A DNA stretch of 64,000 bases from positions 558,001 through 622,000 of the forward strand of contig PNMZ01000001.1 of the NCBI GenBank assembly GCA_013823945.1. Reading direction: 5' to 3'. Below are positions 43,774 through 51,469 of the stretch, in pieces. Source of the stretch: a bacterium. Lineage in GTDB: Bacteria > Armatimonadota > Fimbriimonadia > Fimbriimonadales > Fimbriimonadaceae. How positions within the stretch are numbered: position 1 is the stretch's first letter; every line of letters begins with the position of its first letter. The notes under the pieces were generated by a model that saw only the letters and a list, made by a program, of their open reading frames with translations, made no database searches and had not been told where the DNA came from. The translations under genes were made by a program, and so were the position numbers.

Positions 43774-44268
43774 GTGAAGAAAACCCTTTCTCGACGCGAC
43801 CTGATCGTCGCCGCAACCGGAGCCGTAATCGCTATGCCAAACCTCACTCTTGCCAGCACCACCGAACCCCAAGACCGCAAACCCGCCCTTCCCGCTAACC
43901 TCGTCCAAGAATTCGTCGGCGTTGCGCATGGTCAATTCGACAAAGTCAAGGAACTCCTCACCGAGCACCCCACCCTTCTCAATGCCGTCTGGGATTGGAC
44001 AAATGGCGATTTTGAATCCGCAATTGGAGCCGCCGGACACATTGGACACCGCGAAATCGCCACCTACCTCATTGCCCAAGGTGCCCGGACTGACCTCTTT
44101 GTCCACACTATGCTCGGCCACACCGAGATCGTCAAACCGATCCTCACCCGTTACCCCGAAATGATCAACTGCAAAGGCCCCCACGGAATCACCCTCATCC
44201 GCCACGCCGAAAAAGGCGGTGAAGAAGCCAAAGAACTCCTCGACTTCCTCAATTCCATCAAAAAGTAA
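43774..44268 (+). CDS. Tat-exported ankyrin-repeat protein
   Basis: A 164-residue protein from GTG. The N-terminus MKKTLSRRDLIVAATGAVIAMPNLTLA is a twin-arginine signal (SRRDLI) with an Ala-rich h-region. The mature part has three ankyrin-like units: HGQFDKVKELLTEHPTLLNAV, GHIGHREIATYLIAQGARTD and GHTEIVKPILTRYPEMINCKG. Ankyrin repeats bind proteins; Tat export implies a folded or cofactor-bearing passenger, but no cofactor site is visible. It is followed 20 bases later by glcF with its own leaderless box. Confidence 0.78.
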   Translation: MKKTLSRRDLIVAATGAVIAMPNLTLASTTEPQDRKPALPANLVQEFVGVAHGQFDKVKELLTEHPTLLNAVWDWTNGDFESAIGAAGHIGHREIATYLIAQGARTDLFVHTMLGHTEIVKPILTRYPEMINCKGPHGITLIRHAEKGGEEAKELLDFLNSIKK

Positions 44269-44275
44269 GCCCGAG

Positions 44276-44281
44276 TAAACT
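44276..44281 (+). promoter_or_regulatory. -10 box of a leaderless promoter for glcF
   Basis: TAAACT is seven bases before the ATG at 44289. It begins eight bases after the previous gene's stop, so it uses a minimal intergenic space. Confidence 0.5.
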
Positions 44282-44288
44282 GCGGACA

Positions 44289-45500
44289 ATGTCTAAGCTC
44301 AGCGACCTCACCTCTCAGTGCATTCGCTGTGGCTTCTGCCTCGAATCCTGCCCTACATTCCTCATCACCGGCGATGAATCCCAATCTCCCCGCGGCAGAA
44401 TCACTCTCGCCCGAGAAGCTGACCAAACCGAAACCTGGTCAAAATCTACCCACCAAGCCCTCGATTCCTGCCTCGGCTGCCGGGCCTGCGAAACCGCCTG
44501 CCCCTCCGGAGTCCAATACGGAAAAATCCTCGAGCTCGCCCGGGCCGAATCCCAAACCAAACACGGCAACCCTCACCAAAAAACTCTGATTAACACCATC
44601 AGCAACCACAAACTCGCTCGATTCCAGTTCGCCCTCGGCGGACTCCTGCCCGGCGGAAAGCCCCCCGCCTTCATCTCCAAACTCCTCAGCGGTCAGCCCG
44701 CCGAAGCCAACGCCCCCACCATCCCGGAATTCAATCCTTGGCCCCCGATCCCCGCCGAAGAACTCCCCCCCATCATCGGCGAGGTCTACCTCCTCGAAGG
44801 CTGTGTCATGCGCGTCCTGTATCCGGGAGTCCACGAAGCCACTCGCCGACTCCTCCGCCGAGTTGGATTCACGGTTCGAGAATCAAATGCCGGATGCTGC
44901 GGTGCCCTCCATGCCCACGCGGGATACCTCCCCGAAGCCGAATCTCGCGCCCAGGCACTTGCCTCCGCAATGCCCGACAACCTGCCCGTCATCATCAATT
45001 CTGCCGGATGCGGAAGCACGATCAAAGAATACGGCTCAATCATCGGTCAAAACCTTGAACCCTTCGCCCAGCGCGCTCAAGACGCTACAACATTCCTAGC
45101 CAATCACGGACTCACTTCCCATCTTCAAGCCACTACAAAACTAACAAATATCACTGTCACCTACCATGAAGCCTGCCACCTCGTTCATGGTCAAAAAATC
45201 TCTCAAGTGCCCAAAAACCTGCTCAAATCCGTTCCCGGTATCACCCTCGTCCCCCTCTCCGAAGCTGAACTCTGCTGTGGTTCTGCTGGTACCTATAACG
45301 TCTTCCAACCCGCCAAAGCCCGCGAGTTGCTCAACCGAAAATGGGCCAATATCACTCAAACTCAGGCTCAAATTGTGGTCACAGGCAACCCCGGTTGCCA
45401 ATCCTGGATCGAGCAAGCTAACCAGGAATCCAACCGGCCAATCCGCGTCCTCCACACCCTCGAACTTCTTGAATCCGCCTTCTCCGGCCTCAGAATCTGA
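44289..45500 (+). CDS. glcF: Glycolate oxidase iron-sulfur subunit (GlcF family)
   Basis: A 403-residue iron-sulfur subunit. Two 4Fe-4S ferredoxin motifs are at the N-terminus: CIRCGFCLESCPT (about 13-25) and CLGCRACETACPSG (about 61-74). Two CCG domains follow, with GCCGALHAHAG (about 201-211) and CHLVHGQ...ELCCGSAGTYNV (about 293-341). This is the arrangement of GlcF, which passes electrons from the flavin subunits GlcD and GlcE to quinone. GlcD and GlcE genes are not in the window, so a lactate- or other hydroxyacid-oxidising role is also possible. Confidence 0.92.
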   Translation: MSKLSDLTSQCIRCGFCLESCPTFLITGDESQSPRGRITLAREADQTETWSKSTHQALDSCLGCRACETACPSGVQYGKILELARAESQTKHGNPHQKTLINTISNHKLARFQFALGGLLPGGKPPAFISKLLSGQPAEANAPTIPEFNPWPPIPAEELPPIIGEVYLLEGCVMRVLYPGVHEATRRLLRRVGFTVRESNAGCCGALHAHAGYLPEAESRAQALASAMPDNLPVIINSAGCGSTIKEYGSIIGQNLEPFAQRAQDATTFLANHGLTSHLQATTKLTNITVTYHEACHLVHGQKISQVPKNLLKSVPGITLVPLSEAELCCGSAGTYNVFQPAKARELLNRKWANITQTQAQIVVTGNPGCQSWIEQANQESNRPIRVLHTLELLESAFSGLRI

Positions 45501-45559
45501 GTCTCGCAACGACCGCCCCAAATTGAGCGTTTATTACATTGTTAACCAACGACCTGCGA

Positions 45560-45594
45560 ACAATGATCCACACAACCACGTAAAGCATCATTGT
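45560..45594. promoter_or_regulatory. Inverted repeat upstream of folE2
   Basis: ACAATGAT (45560-45567) and ATCATTGT (45587-45594) are perfect 8-base arms 19 bases apart, immediately left of the 18-base palindrome at 45595. It may form a paired operator or a cruciform or RNA hairpin in the folE2 control region. Confidence 0.5.
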
Positions 45595-45612
45595 ACGGTG
45601 ATATATCATCGT
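45595..45612. promoter_or_regulatory. 18-base operator-like palindrome before folE2
   Basis: ACGGTGATATATCATCGT is symmetric except for one mismatched pair, with a perfect TGATATATCA core. It includes a TATCAT -10-like hexamer (45604-45609) about 17 bases before the ATG. FolE2 is often repressed by the zinc regulator Zur, whose sites are A/T-rich palindromes of similar size, so this is a good candidate Zur/Fur-family site. Confidence 0.55.
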
Positions 45613-45626
45613 AAGAACGATTCGCA

Positions 45627-46445
45627 ATGTTGGACACGAGAATGAACATGGAACTCCCCGGCGATAACGCCACCTCCCTCCCCGATATACAAAAAACTCC
45701 CGATCAGCGCAATATCGCCATTGACAAAGTCGGTGTGCGCAAAGTCAAATTCCCCATCGTCGTTCTCGATCGCGCCAACGAGCGGCAACACACCATCGGC
45801 GACTTCACTCTGACCGTCGATCTTCCAAGCGAATTCAAAGGCACCCACATGAGCCGATTCCTGGAAGTCCTCAACGACACAGGCAAAGAAATCTCTGTCC
45901 AAGCCCTCCCGACCATGCTCAATCGCATGCGCGAACGCCTCAAAGCTGAAAAGGCCCACGTTGTCGTCGAATTCCCCTTCTTCATGGAGAAAAAAGCCCC
46001 CGTCACCGGCAAATCCGGAATGATGCAATTCGATTGCGGCTTTGATGCCCAAATCAACGGAAGCTTCGACGTCACCCTCTTCATGAAAGTCCCCGTCGCC
46101 ACCCTCTGCCCCTGTAGCAAAGAAATCAGCAAGTACGGAGCCCACAACCAACGCGGATGGGTTAGCGTTCGGGTCAAAACCAACGATCACGTCTGGTTAG
46201 AAGAAATCATCGAGATGATTGAAGGCTCCGCCTCCTGTGCTCTCTATCCTGTCCTCAAACGACCAGACGAAAAATTCGTCACGGAAAAGGCGTACGAAAA
46301 CCCGCGTTTTGTGGAAGACATGGTGCGCGAAGTCGCCCTCAAGTTCGACTCCGATGATCGAATTACCCAGTACAGCATCGAAGTGGAAAACGAAGAGTCC
46401 ATCCACGCCCACAACGCTTACGCCTACCTCGCCCGGACAAAGTAA
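45627..46445 (+). CDS. folE2: GTP cyclohydrolase IB (FolE2)
   Basis: Converts GTP to dihydroneopterin triphosphate, the first step of folate synthesis, using a metal other than zinc in many species. The 272-residue length is typical. The fingerprint is CPCSKEISKYGAHNQRG (about 158-174), holding the catalytic Cys and metal His, with LPSEFKGTHMSRFLEVL (about 70-86) upstream and HAHNAYAYLA at the end. ATG 45627 is used; in-frame ATGs at 45642 and 45648 are possible. Operator-like palindromes upstream suggest regulation. A terminator-like hairpin shared with the convergent gene follows. Confidence 0.96.
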   Translation: MLDTRMNMELPGDNATSLPDIQKTPDQRNIAIDKVGVRKVKFPIVVLDRANERQHTIGDFTLTVDLPSEFKGTHMSRFLEVLNDTGKEISVQALPTMLNRMRERLKAEKAHVVVEFPFFMEKKAPVTGKSGMMQFDCGFDAQINGSFDVTLFMKVPVATLCPCSKEISKYGAHNQRGWVSVRVKTNDHVWLEEIIEMIEGSASCALYPVLKRPDEKFVTEKAYENPRFVEDMVREVALKFDSDDRITQYSIEVENEESIHAHNAYAYLARTK

Positions 46446-46456
46446 AAGCGTTAAAA

Positions 46457-46483
46457 CAGAGAGGTAGAAAACCTACCTCTCTG
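46457..46483 (-). terminator. Terminator between folE2 and the beta-propeller gene
   Basis: CAGAGAGGTAG (46457-46467) and CTACCTCTCTG (46473-46483) pair perfectly over 5 bases. On the minus strand it is followed by TTTTAA, so it ends the beta-propeller transcript; the stop codon TAG of that gene (46475-46473) lies inside the stem. It may also stop folE2 read-through. Confidence 0.7.
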
Positions 46484-47462
46484 CCGTCCAAACTGCGATC
46501 CCGTCCGGCAACTTACCTGTCTTGTGTGTCTTCACTACGGAGAGGCTTGCCAACTCAATCTCTGCCACCAAGTCCGCTGAAACCACGACCACAAAAACTC
46601 GTTTTCCGTCTCGGCTCAGGGCATAGTTCATCGGCGGATGCCGGTCATCTCCCGTCATTCCCGGTAGTTTCTCCATCACGATCCGCTTCTTCTCTTCCCA
46701 ACTTCGAGTTTCAAAAACCACAACTTCCCCCGTCCCCGCCGAAGAGACCAAGAGGCGCGAACCGCCATCGACAAAAAACGTCCGGATCGGCTGGGGCATT
46801 CCGCTCAAAGTCTTCGTCACCTTACGGCTCGCCACATTAATGATCGAAACCGTATCGGCTCCCATATTCCCCACCGCCAAAGTCTTCCCATCCGGAGAAA
46901 TCGAAATCCCCTCCGCCCGAAGCCCACAGTCAACCGACCAAGCCACTTCACCTTTGACCAAATCAAACGCCACCGCTTTATTCGCAAAGACGCAGCTGCC
47001 ATAAGCCATTTTCTTATCCGGAGACAAAACCACCATATGCAGACCCTTAAACGGAGAAACTATCGACTTCTCGATCACCCCCTTCTCAACATCAACAATA
47101 TGCAAAGCATCCAATTCGTGGGTGGTCACGACCATCCGTGACTCATCCAGAAATGCCATCCCGTGAGGTCGTGCAAAATTACCCAAATCAATTGTTCGCG
47201 CGACATCACCCCCCGGCATCCGCAAAACCGTGATCGTCTTATCCGCCCGCTGATTCCCCATATTTGCGATCGTTGCCCATTGACCACCTGGGGATACCAT
47301 CACCTCATTCGGGCCGTGACCCGTCGGTACTCGCTTAATCTCCACTTGCTTGACCGTATCAACCAAAGAAACCGTATCCTCAGCCTTATTCAAAACCAGG
47401 ATGATCTCCTGGGCATCAACCGGAGCCAAAAGACAACTGAACGCAATTAACGAACTCACCAT
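46473..47462 (-). CDS. Exported YVTN-type beta-propeller protein
   Basis: A 329-residue protein from ATG 47462 (MVSSLIAFSCLLAPVDAQ, a signal peptide). A longer TTG start at 47468 is unlikely because TAATAT ends six bases before the ATG. It contains about seven blades with the YVTN-family patterns GPNEVMVSPGGQWATIANMG, RPHGMAFLDESRMVVTTHE, GISISPDGKTLAVGNMGADT and LPDGIAVWTAER. Proteins of this type are found in surface layers, quinoprotein-like enzymes and cytochrome-associated proteins; no catalytic site is visible. Divergent from sdhA with a palindromic promoter between them. Confidence 0.82.
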   Translation of the reverse strand: MVSSLIAFSCLLAPVDAQEIILVLNKAEDTVSLVDTVKQVEIKRVPTGHGPNEVMVSPGGQWATIANMGNQRADKTITVLRMPGGDVARTIDLGNFARPHGMAFLDESRMVVTTHELDALHIVDVEKGVIEKSIVSPFKGLHMVVLSPDKKMAYGSCVFANKAVAFDLVKGEVAWSVDCGLRAEGISISPDGKTLAVGNMGADTVSIINVASRKVTKTLSGMPQPIRTFFVDGGSRLLVSSAGTGEVVVFETRSWEEKKRIVMEKLPGMTGDDRHPPMNYALSRDGKRVFVVVVSADLVAEIELASLSVVKTHKTGKLPDGIAVWTAER

Positions 47463-47468
47463 AACCAA

Positions 47469-47487
47469 ATATTACAATATGTAATAT
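47469..47487. promoter_or_regulatory. Palindromic bidirectional promoter core
   Basis: ATATTACAATATGTAATAT has perfect 8-base arms around ATA. Each arm holds TAATAT: on the minus strand (47474-47469) six bases before ATG 47462 of the beta-propeller gene, and on the plus strand (47482-47487) eight bases before the first stem of the structured leader. The two -10 boxes face outward, and any dimeric protein bound to the palindrome would control both. Confidence 0.6.
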
Positions 47488-47494
47488 CAGCGAA

Positions 47495-47596
47495 GTTCCG
47501 GAAAAAAATGGGCTGCCCGAAACCAGTAAGGGGAGAGCAAAACTGATCCGGAACAGCCATCCCAATGATACGGCGGAAGTGCAAAAATTTTCCGCC
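47495..47596 (+). promoter_or_regulatory. Structured RNA leader upstream of sdhA with alternative pairings
   Basis: Stem 1 is GTTCCGG (47495-47501) with CCGGAAC (47548-47554). A competing or pseudoknotted stem is GGCTG (47511-47515) with CAGCC (47554-47558). Inner help comes from CCAGT/ACTG. A separate perfect hairpin follows, GGCGGAA (47572-47578) with TTCCGCC (47590-47596). The order 1-2-1'-2' cannot be a simple nested fold. On the minus strand the GGCTG/CAGCC stem is followed by a T-run, so it could also end an antisense transcript. No known riboswitch consensus recognised. The remaining spacer 47597-47783 holds a TACACT -10-like box near 47720 but no gene. Confidence 0.5.
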
Positions 47597-47783
47597 ATTC
47601 TTAACCAAAAACCCCATCACCTTCGCAAAACAACCAGATTCCATGCTCCATTCCCGCTTAAACGCGTCACCAGTAAGAATGAACGTCCGACCCCAAAAGG
47701 CCCAACAACCCCAGAATAGGTACACTCGCCTCACCTCGGAAACGAACCTATTCCAAGTCGCTTAGAACCGAGAAGAAGTCACT

Positions 47784-49703
47784 ATGGCAGCCGAAAAAAC
47801 TGTAATCGTCGTTGGCGGAGGACTCGCCGGCCTCATGACCACCATGAAGCTCGCAGAAGCCGGACACAAAGTCAAACTCTTCTCGATCGTCCCGGTCAAA
47901 CGCAGCCACAGTGTCTGCGCCCAAGGCGGAATCAATGGTGCCGTCAACCTCCGTGGCGAAGGCGACAGCCCGTACCTCCATTTTGAAGACACCATCACCG
48001 GCGGCGACTTCCTCAACCACCAGCCTCCCGTCATGCGGATGGCCGAACGCGCTCCCGCCATCATTTACCTTCTTGACCGAATGGGCGTTCCCTTCAACCG
48101 CACCGCCGAGGGCCTTCTTAGCTTCCGCCGTTTCGGTGGCACCCTCAAGCACCGCACCGCTTATGCCGGAGCCACCACGGGACAACAACTCCTCTACGCC
48201 CTGGATGAACAAGTCCGCCGCTACGAATCCAACCGCCAAGTCGAAAAGTACGAAGGATGGGAATTCATCGGCCTCATCAAAGACGAAAAAGGTATCTGCC
48301 GGGGAGTTGTCGCCCAAGACCTGCGCACAATGAAGATCGAATCGTTCACTGCCGATGCAACCGTTCTCGCCACCGGCGGAAATGGCGTCGTTTTTGGACG
48401 CTCCACCAATTCCATCATCAATACCGGATCACCCGTCAGCATCTGCTACGAGCAAGGAGCTGTCTACGGCAACCCGGAAATGGTCCAAATCCACCCCACC
48501 GCCGTCCCCGGCGAAGACAAATGCCGTCTGATGTCCGAATCCGTTCGCGGGGAAGGCGGACGACTCTGGGTTCCCCGTGACGTCAACGACAGCCGCAAAC
48601 CGTTCGACATCCCTGAATCCGACCGCTGGTATTTCTGCGAAGAACTCGATCCCGTATACGGCAACCTTCTCAGCCGCGACTTAGTCAGCTTCATCATCTA
48701 TTGCGTCTGCCGCAAAGGCATGGGATTCAAGGGCCGCCAGCAAGTCTTCCTCGACATCACTCACTTGCACCACAAAAAAGGAATGTCCAAGGATCTCATT
48801 CGCGACAAGCTGGGCGGTGTTCTCGAAATTTACGAAAAGTTTATGCGCGAGGACCCCATCGACAATCCGATGCGAATCTATCCCGCTGTCCACTACACAA
48901 TGGGTGGCCTCTGGGTGGATTACGAAACCACCGGGAACGACATCGGCCTCGACATTGATTCGCCGCGCAATCAACAAACCAGCATCCCCGGACTCTACGC
49001 TGCTGGAGAGTGCGAATACCAATACCACGGTGCCAACCGCCTGGGTGCCAACGCTCTCCTCACCTGTCTCACCGGTGGCGAACTAGCCGCCCAAGGTGTC
49101 CTCGCTTACCTCCGGAATCTCGACGTCGGTCACGAAGACCTCTCCAGCACCCTCGCCGAAGATGCCCGCAAGTTCCGCCAAGCCGAATACGATGGCCTCA
49201 AGGTCAGCAAAGGTTCCGAAAACCCCTATCAACTCGGAGCCGAGCTCAGCGAAACCATGTGGAACTATTGCGGAATCTGGCGACTCCAAAGCGAACTCGA
49301 AGGTGCACGCGCAAAGCTCGACGAACTCACGGTTCGCGCCGATCAATGCAACCTCCTGGATGCCGGAAACTGGGCGAACCAAGCCGTTCCCTACACCCGC
49401 ACTCTCAAGCATATGATCGAAATGAGCAAAGCCATCGTCGGCGGAGCAATCGCCCGCGACGAATCACGCGGTGCTCACTTCAAACTCGACACCCCTGAGC
49501 GCGATGACGATAAGTGGCTCTGCACCACCAAAGCCACCTGGAATCAATCTGGCCCGACCTTCGACTTCAGCGAAAAAGTGGACGTCCGCGCCCTTTCCCC
49601 TCGTCCGCGAAAATACAAAATCAACCAAAACACCGTCGCCCGATTCATCCTCGGCGACGACGTCCTCCCCAAGAAAAAAGAAGCCTCCACTCCCGGGGAT
49701 TAA
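47784..49703 (+). CDS. sdhA: Succinate dehydrogenase/fumarate reductase flavoprotein subunit
   Basis: A 639-residue flavoprotein of complex II of the long type found with cytochrome b-containing forms. The N-terminal Rossmann motif VVGGGLAGLMTTMKLAEAG binds FAD. The SHSVCAQGGINGA segment (about 41-53) supplies the His that carries covalent FAD. HYTMGGLWVD and AGECEYQYHGANRLGANALL are the substrate and capping motifs. GAG-rich sequence precedes the ATG, so unlike many neighbours it has a long leader. No sdhB or sdhC gene flanks it; a small ferredoxin gene follows. Confidence 0.96.
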   Translation: MAAEKTVIVVGGGLAGLMTTMKLAEAGHKVKLFSIVPVKRSHSVCAQGGINGAVNLRGEGDSPYLHFEDTITGGDFLNHQPPVMRMAERAPAIIYLLDRMGVPFNRTAEGLLSFRRFGGTLKHRTAYAGATTGQQLLYALDEQVRRYESNRQVEKYEGWEFIGLIKDEKGICRGVVAQDLRTMKIESFTADATVLATGGNGVVFGRSTNSIINTGSPVSICYEQGAVYGNPEMVQIHPTAVPGEDKCRLMSESVRGEGGRLWVPRDVNDSRKPFDIPESDRWYFCEELDPVYGNLLSRDLVSFIIYCVCRKGMGFKGRQQVFLDITHLHHKKGMSKDLIRDKLGGVLEIYEKFMREDPIDNPMRIYPAVHYTMGGLWVDYETTGNDIGLDIDSPRNQQTSIPGLYAAGECEYQYHGANRLGANALLTCLTGGELAAQGVLAYLRNLDVGHEDLSSTLAEDARKFRQAEYDGLKVSKGSENPYQLGAELSETMWNYCGIWRLQSELEGARAKLDELTVRADQCNLLDAGNWANQAVPYTRTLKHMIEMSKAIVGGAIARDESRGAHFKLDTPERDDDKWLCTTKATWNQSGPTFDFSEKVDVRALSPRPRKYKINQNTVARFILGDDVLPKKKEASTPGD

Positions 49704-49717
49704 CAATTGAACTGCTC

Positions 49718-49748
49718 TCCCCAAGTTCGGGGAGGGCAGAGTTGGGAT
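49718..49748. repeat. Palindromic G/C-rich intergenic repeat, copy 2
   Basis: TCCCC-AAGTTC-GGGGA followed by GGGCAGAGTTGGGAT. About 26 of 31 bases match 33941-33971, again just after the stop codon of a plus-strand gene (sdhA). It could function as an mRNA 3'-end hairpin. Confidence 0.6.
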
Positions 49749-49791
49749 CTTAACTGCGGAGTCCTTAAAACCAAACGTCGTCAACTTGCCG

Positions 49792-49797
49792 TAAAAT
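49792..49797 (+). promoter_or_regulatory. -10 box of a leaderless promoter for the ferredoxin-CPBP pair
   Basis: TAAAAT ends six bases before the ATG at 49804. No Shine-Dalgarno sequence. It shows that the ferredoxin gene is transcribed separately from sdhA. Confidence 0.6.
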
Positions 49798-49803
49798 AGC
49801 TCT

Positions 49804-50031
49804 ATGCCAAAAGAAACCCACACCTACTCAAATGACGAAATCACCATCGTCTGGCAACCCAAACTCTGCATCCACTCCGCCGTGTGTGCTCTCGGCCTCC
49901 CTCAAGTCTTCCAACCCCGCGAACGACCCTGGATCAAAATTGACCAAGCCACCACCGAACAAATCAAAGCCCAAGTCGAGAAATGCCCGTCCGGTGCCCT
50001 AAGCTGGATACCCAACCACCCCGAAGAATAA
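49804..50031 (+). CDS. Small (4Fe-4S) mono-cluster ferredoxin-like protein
   Basis: A 75-residue protein of the Fer4_19/divergent mono-cluster type. The cysteines are at CIHSAVCALGLPQVF (about 22 and 28) and KCPSGALSW (about 61), with RPWIKIDQA between, the usual arrangement for these small electron carriers, which often bind a 3Fe-4S or 4Fe-4S cluster with three Cys. It is followed three bases later by a CPBP protease gene in the same leaderless transcript. Redox partner is unknown. Confidence 0.82.
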   Translation: MPKETHTYSNDEITIVWQPKLCIHSAVCALGLPQVFQPRERPWIKIDQATTEQIKAQVEKCPSGALSWIPNHPEE

Positions 50032-50034
50032 CCC

Positions 50035-50670
50035 GTGTCGCTCACCGACATTGTCACCGTCCTTTTCACGGCCTACATCACCGTAGACATGGCCCGCTAC
50101 CTCCGCGAAGGCCAACTCAAGAAGGACTTCTCGGCCTTCCGTACCCTCAAAAACTACCGATGGATCGCCGCCATCCTAGGCTCATTTGTTCTCATCGCTA
50201 TCACGTTCACGATCGGTTTACTCATCTACCAACTCGGCCCACTCGCCCGATGGACTTGGCTCTACCTCCTCCAAAACCCCGCCCAACCCGAAGCCCAAGC
50301 CACCAACCTCATGACCGCCGGGATCAAAATTCCCCTCTTCGCCCTGATCTTCTTCCCACTGCTCGCCCTCAATATCCCCCGCCTCGCCAAACGCGAAGAA
50401 GAAGTCTTCCGCCACCGCATCCGCTCCGTCCCCCAGGCCATAACCAAAAGCATCAAATTCGGATTCATCCATGCCATCGTCGGCGTCCCGATTGCCTTTT
50501 GCCTCGCACTCATTGTCCCCGGACTATGGTTCAGCTATGTTTACACCAAAGGCGGCACCCGCCTCTCCACCGCGTGGCATGCCATCTACAACTACATCAT
50601 CCTCACCGCCGCTTTTATGCTGTTGTACGGCTTACCGCTCTTGTCCCAAGTCACATCCCCGCAAAACTGA
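50035..50670 (+). CDS. CPBP family intramembrane protease
   Basis: A 211-residue protein with about five membrane helices. The family's three motifs are present: EEEVFR (121-126, EExxxR), FGFIH (142-146, FxxxH) and HAIYN (182-186, HxxxN). CPBP proteins act as glutamate-type membrane proteases or as bacteriocin self-protection factors, and related eukaryotic Rce1 cleaves prenylated proteins. It starts with GTG three bases after the ferredoxin stop and overlaps the convergent dppA-like gene by 20 bases. Substrate unknown. Confidence 0.8.
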   Translation: MSLTDIVTVLFTAYITVDMARYLREGQLKKDFSAFRTLKNYRWIAAILGSFVLIAITFTIGLLIYQLGPLARWTWLYLLQNPAQPEAQATNLMTAGIKIPLFALIFFPLLALNIPRLAKREEEVFRHRIRSVPQAITKSIKFGFIHAIVGVPIAFCLALIVPGLWFSYVYTKGGTRLSTAWHAIYNYIILTAAFMLLYGLPLLSQVTSPQN

Positions 50671-51469
50671 TAGCCCGACGAATCCCCACGTGAGCCGAAG
50701 CCCAATCCCCAAACTCCTGCTCAATCACATAATTCCCGACCCGAGTCCAACCCGCCAATTCTGAAGCCTGGTCAACTTCCTCACCCCGATTGAACTCAAT
50801 CCGAACCGCCGCTATTCCTTCAAAAACCACTGGTGCCAGATCCAGCCCCATCGCACGTCGCGCTCCTGCTTCAATCTCCGATCCCACCACCGAAGGGTGG
50901 CGCAACCGAGCCATGAACCGACCCATCCCAAATTTAGTCACCGCAGTCTCGATTCCTGGAACCAACCCCATCGCCTCCGCACAGCCCTTGTCATCGCTCG
51001 AAGCAAACACCAGCGGCACTCCATATTGCCCCGCCGCAAATGCTGACAACCCCATTTCTCCTGTCTCAACCCCGTTCACCCACAACCGATGAACTCGACC
51101 GCTTATCGTGTGCTCCATCACCCCCTCTTGAGTTCCTGCCATCCCGTGATAACCCACAAGAAAGCATCGGTCAAACGAATCGTCAATCCCTTCCATCATG
51201 CCATCAGGGCCAGGGCGACTACCGGAAATCAACTCAACTCCTGGCTCTAGCTCATCTATGAGCAAATTCAAAGAAACATTGTGTGAGTCTTTAACCACAA
51301 TCTCGGTGGCTCCGCCCGCCCTTGCCCCTCGGATCGCCGCATTCACATCGTGCGTCATCATTCGCCGAGCAAACGCCCAGTCCGGATGAGTTCCATCCGG
51401 TGCCCCACATTGCTTCCATGTTACAACCCCCGTGCATCCTTCAATATCGGCGGAAACATAAACTTTCAC
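50651..51469 (-). CDS. DppA-type D-aminopeptidase (M55)
   Basis: A 272-residue zinc peptidase of family M55, which removes D-amino acids from short peptides in wall recycling. Metal ligands are visible as D8 and E10 (SADIEG), H63 in KDSHN, H108 in GYHGMAG and a later Glu in VETGEMG. EHT at 119-121 is the second conserved His region. GTG start overlapping the next upstream gene by four bases. With the NamZ gene it suggests peptidoglycan-fragment recovery, although they are not adjacent. Confidence 0.93.
   Translation of the reverse strand: MKVYVSADIEGCTGVVTWKQCGAPDGTHPDWAFARRMMTHDVNAAIRGARAGGATEIVVKDSHNVSLNLLIDELEPGVELISGSRPGPDGMMEGIDDSFDRCFLVGYHGMAGTQEGVMEHTISGRVHRLWVNGVETGEMGLSAFAAGQYGVPLVFASSDDKGCAEAMGLVPGIETAVTKFGMGRFMARLRHPSVVGSEIEAGARRAMGLDLAPVVFEGIAAVRIEFNRGEEVDQASELAGWTRVGNYVIEQEFGDWASAHVGIRRAISFAGM

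Noticed and set aside
45501-45626. Small RNA gene in the folE2 upstream region
   Set aside because: Palindromes there fit operators around the promoter better than an RNA; no terminator or promoter for a separate RNA is visible.
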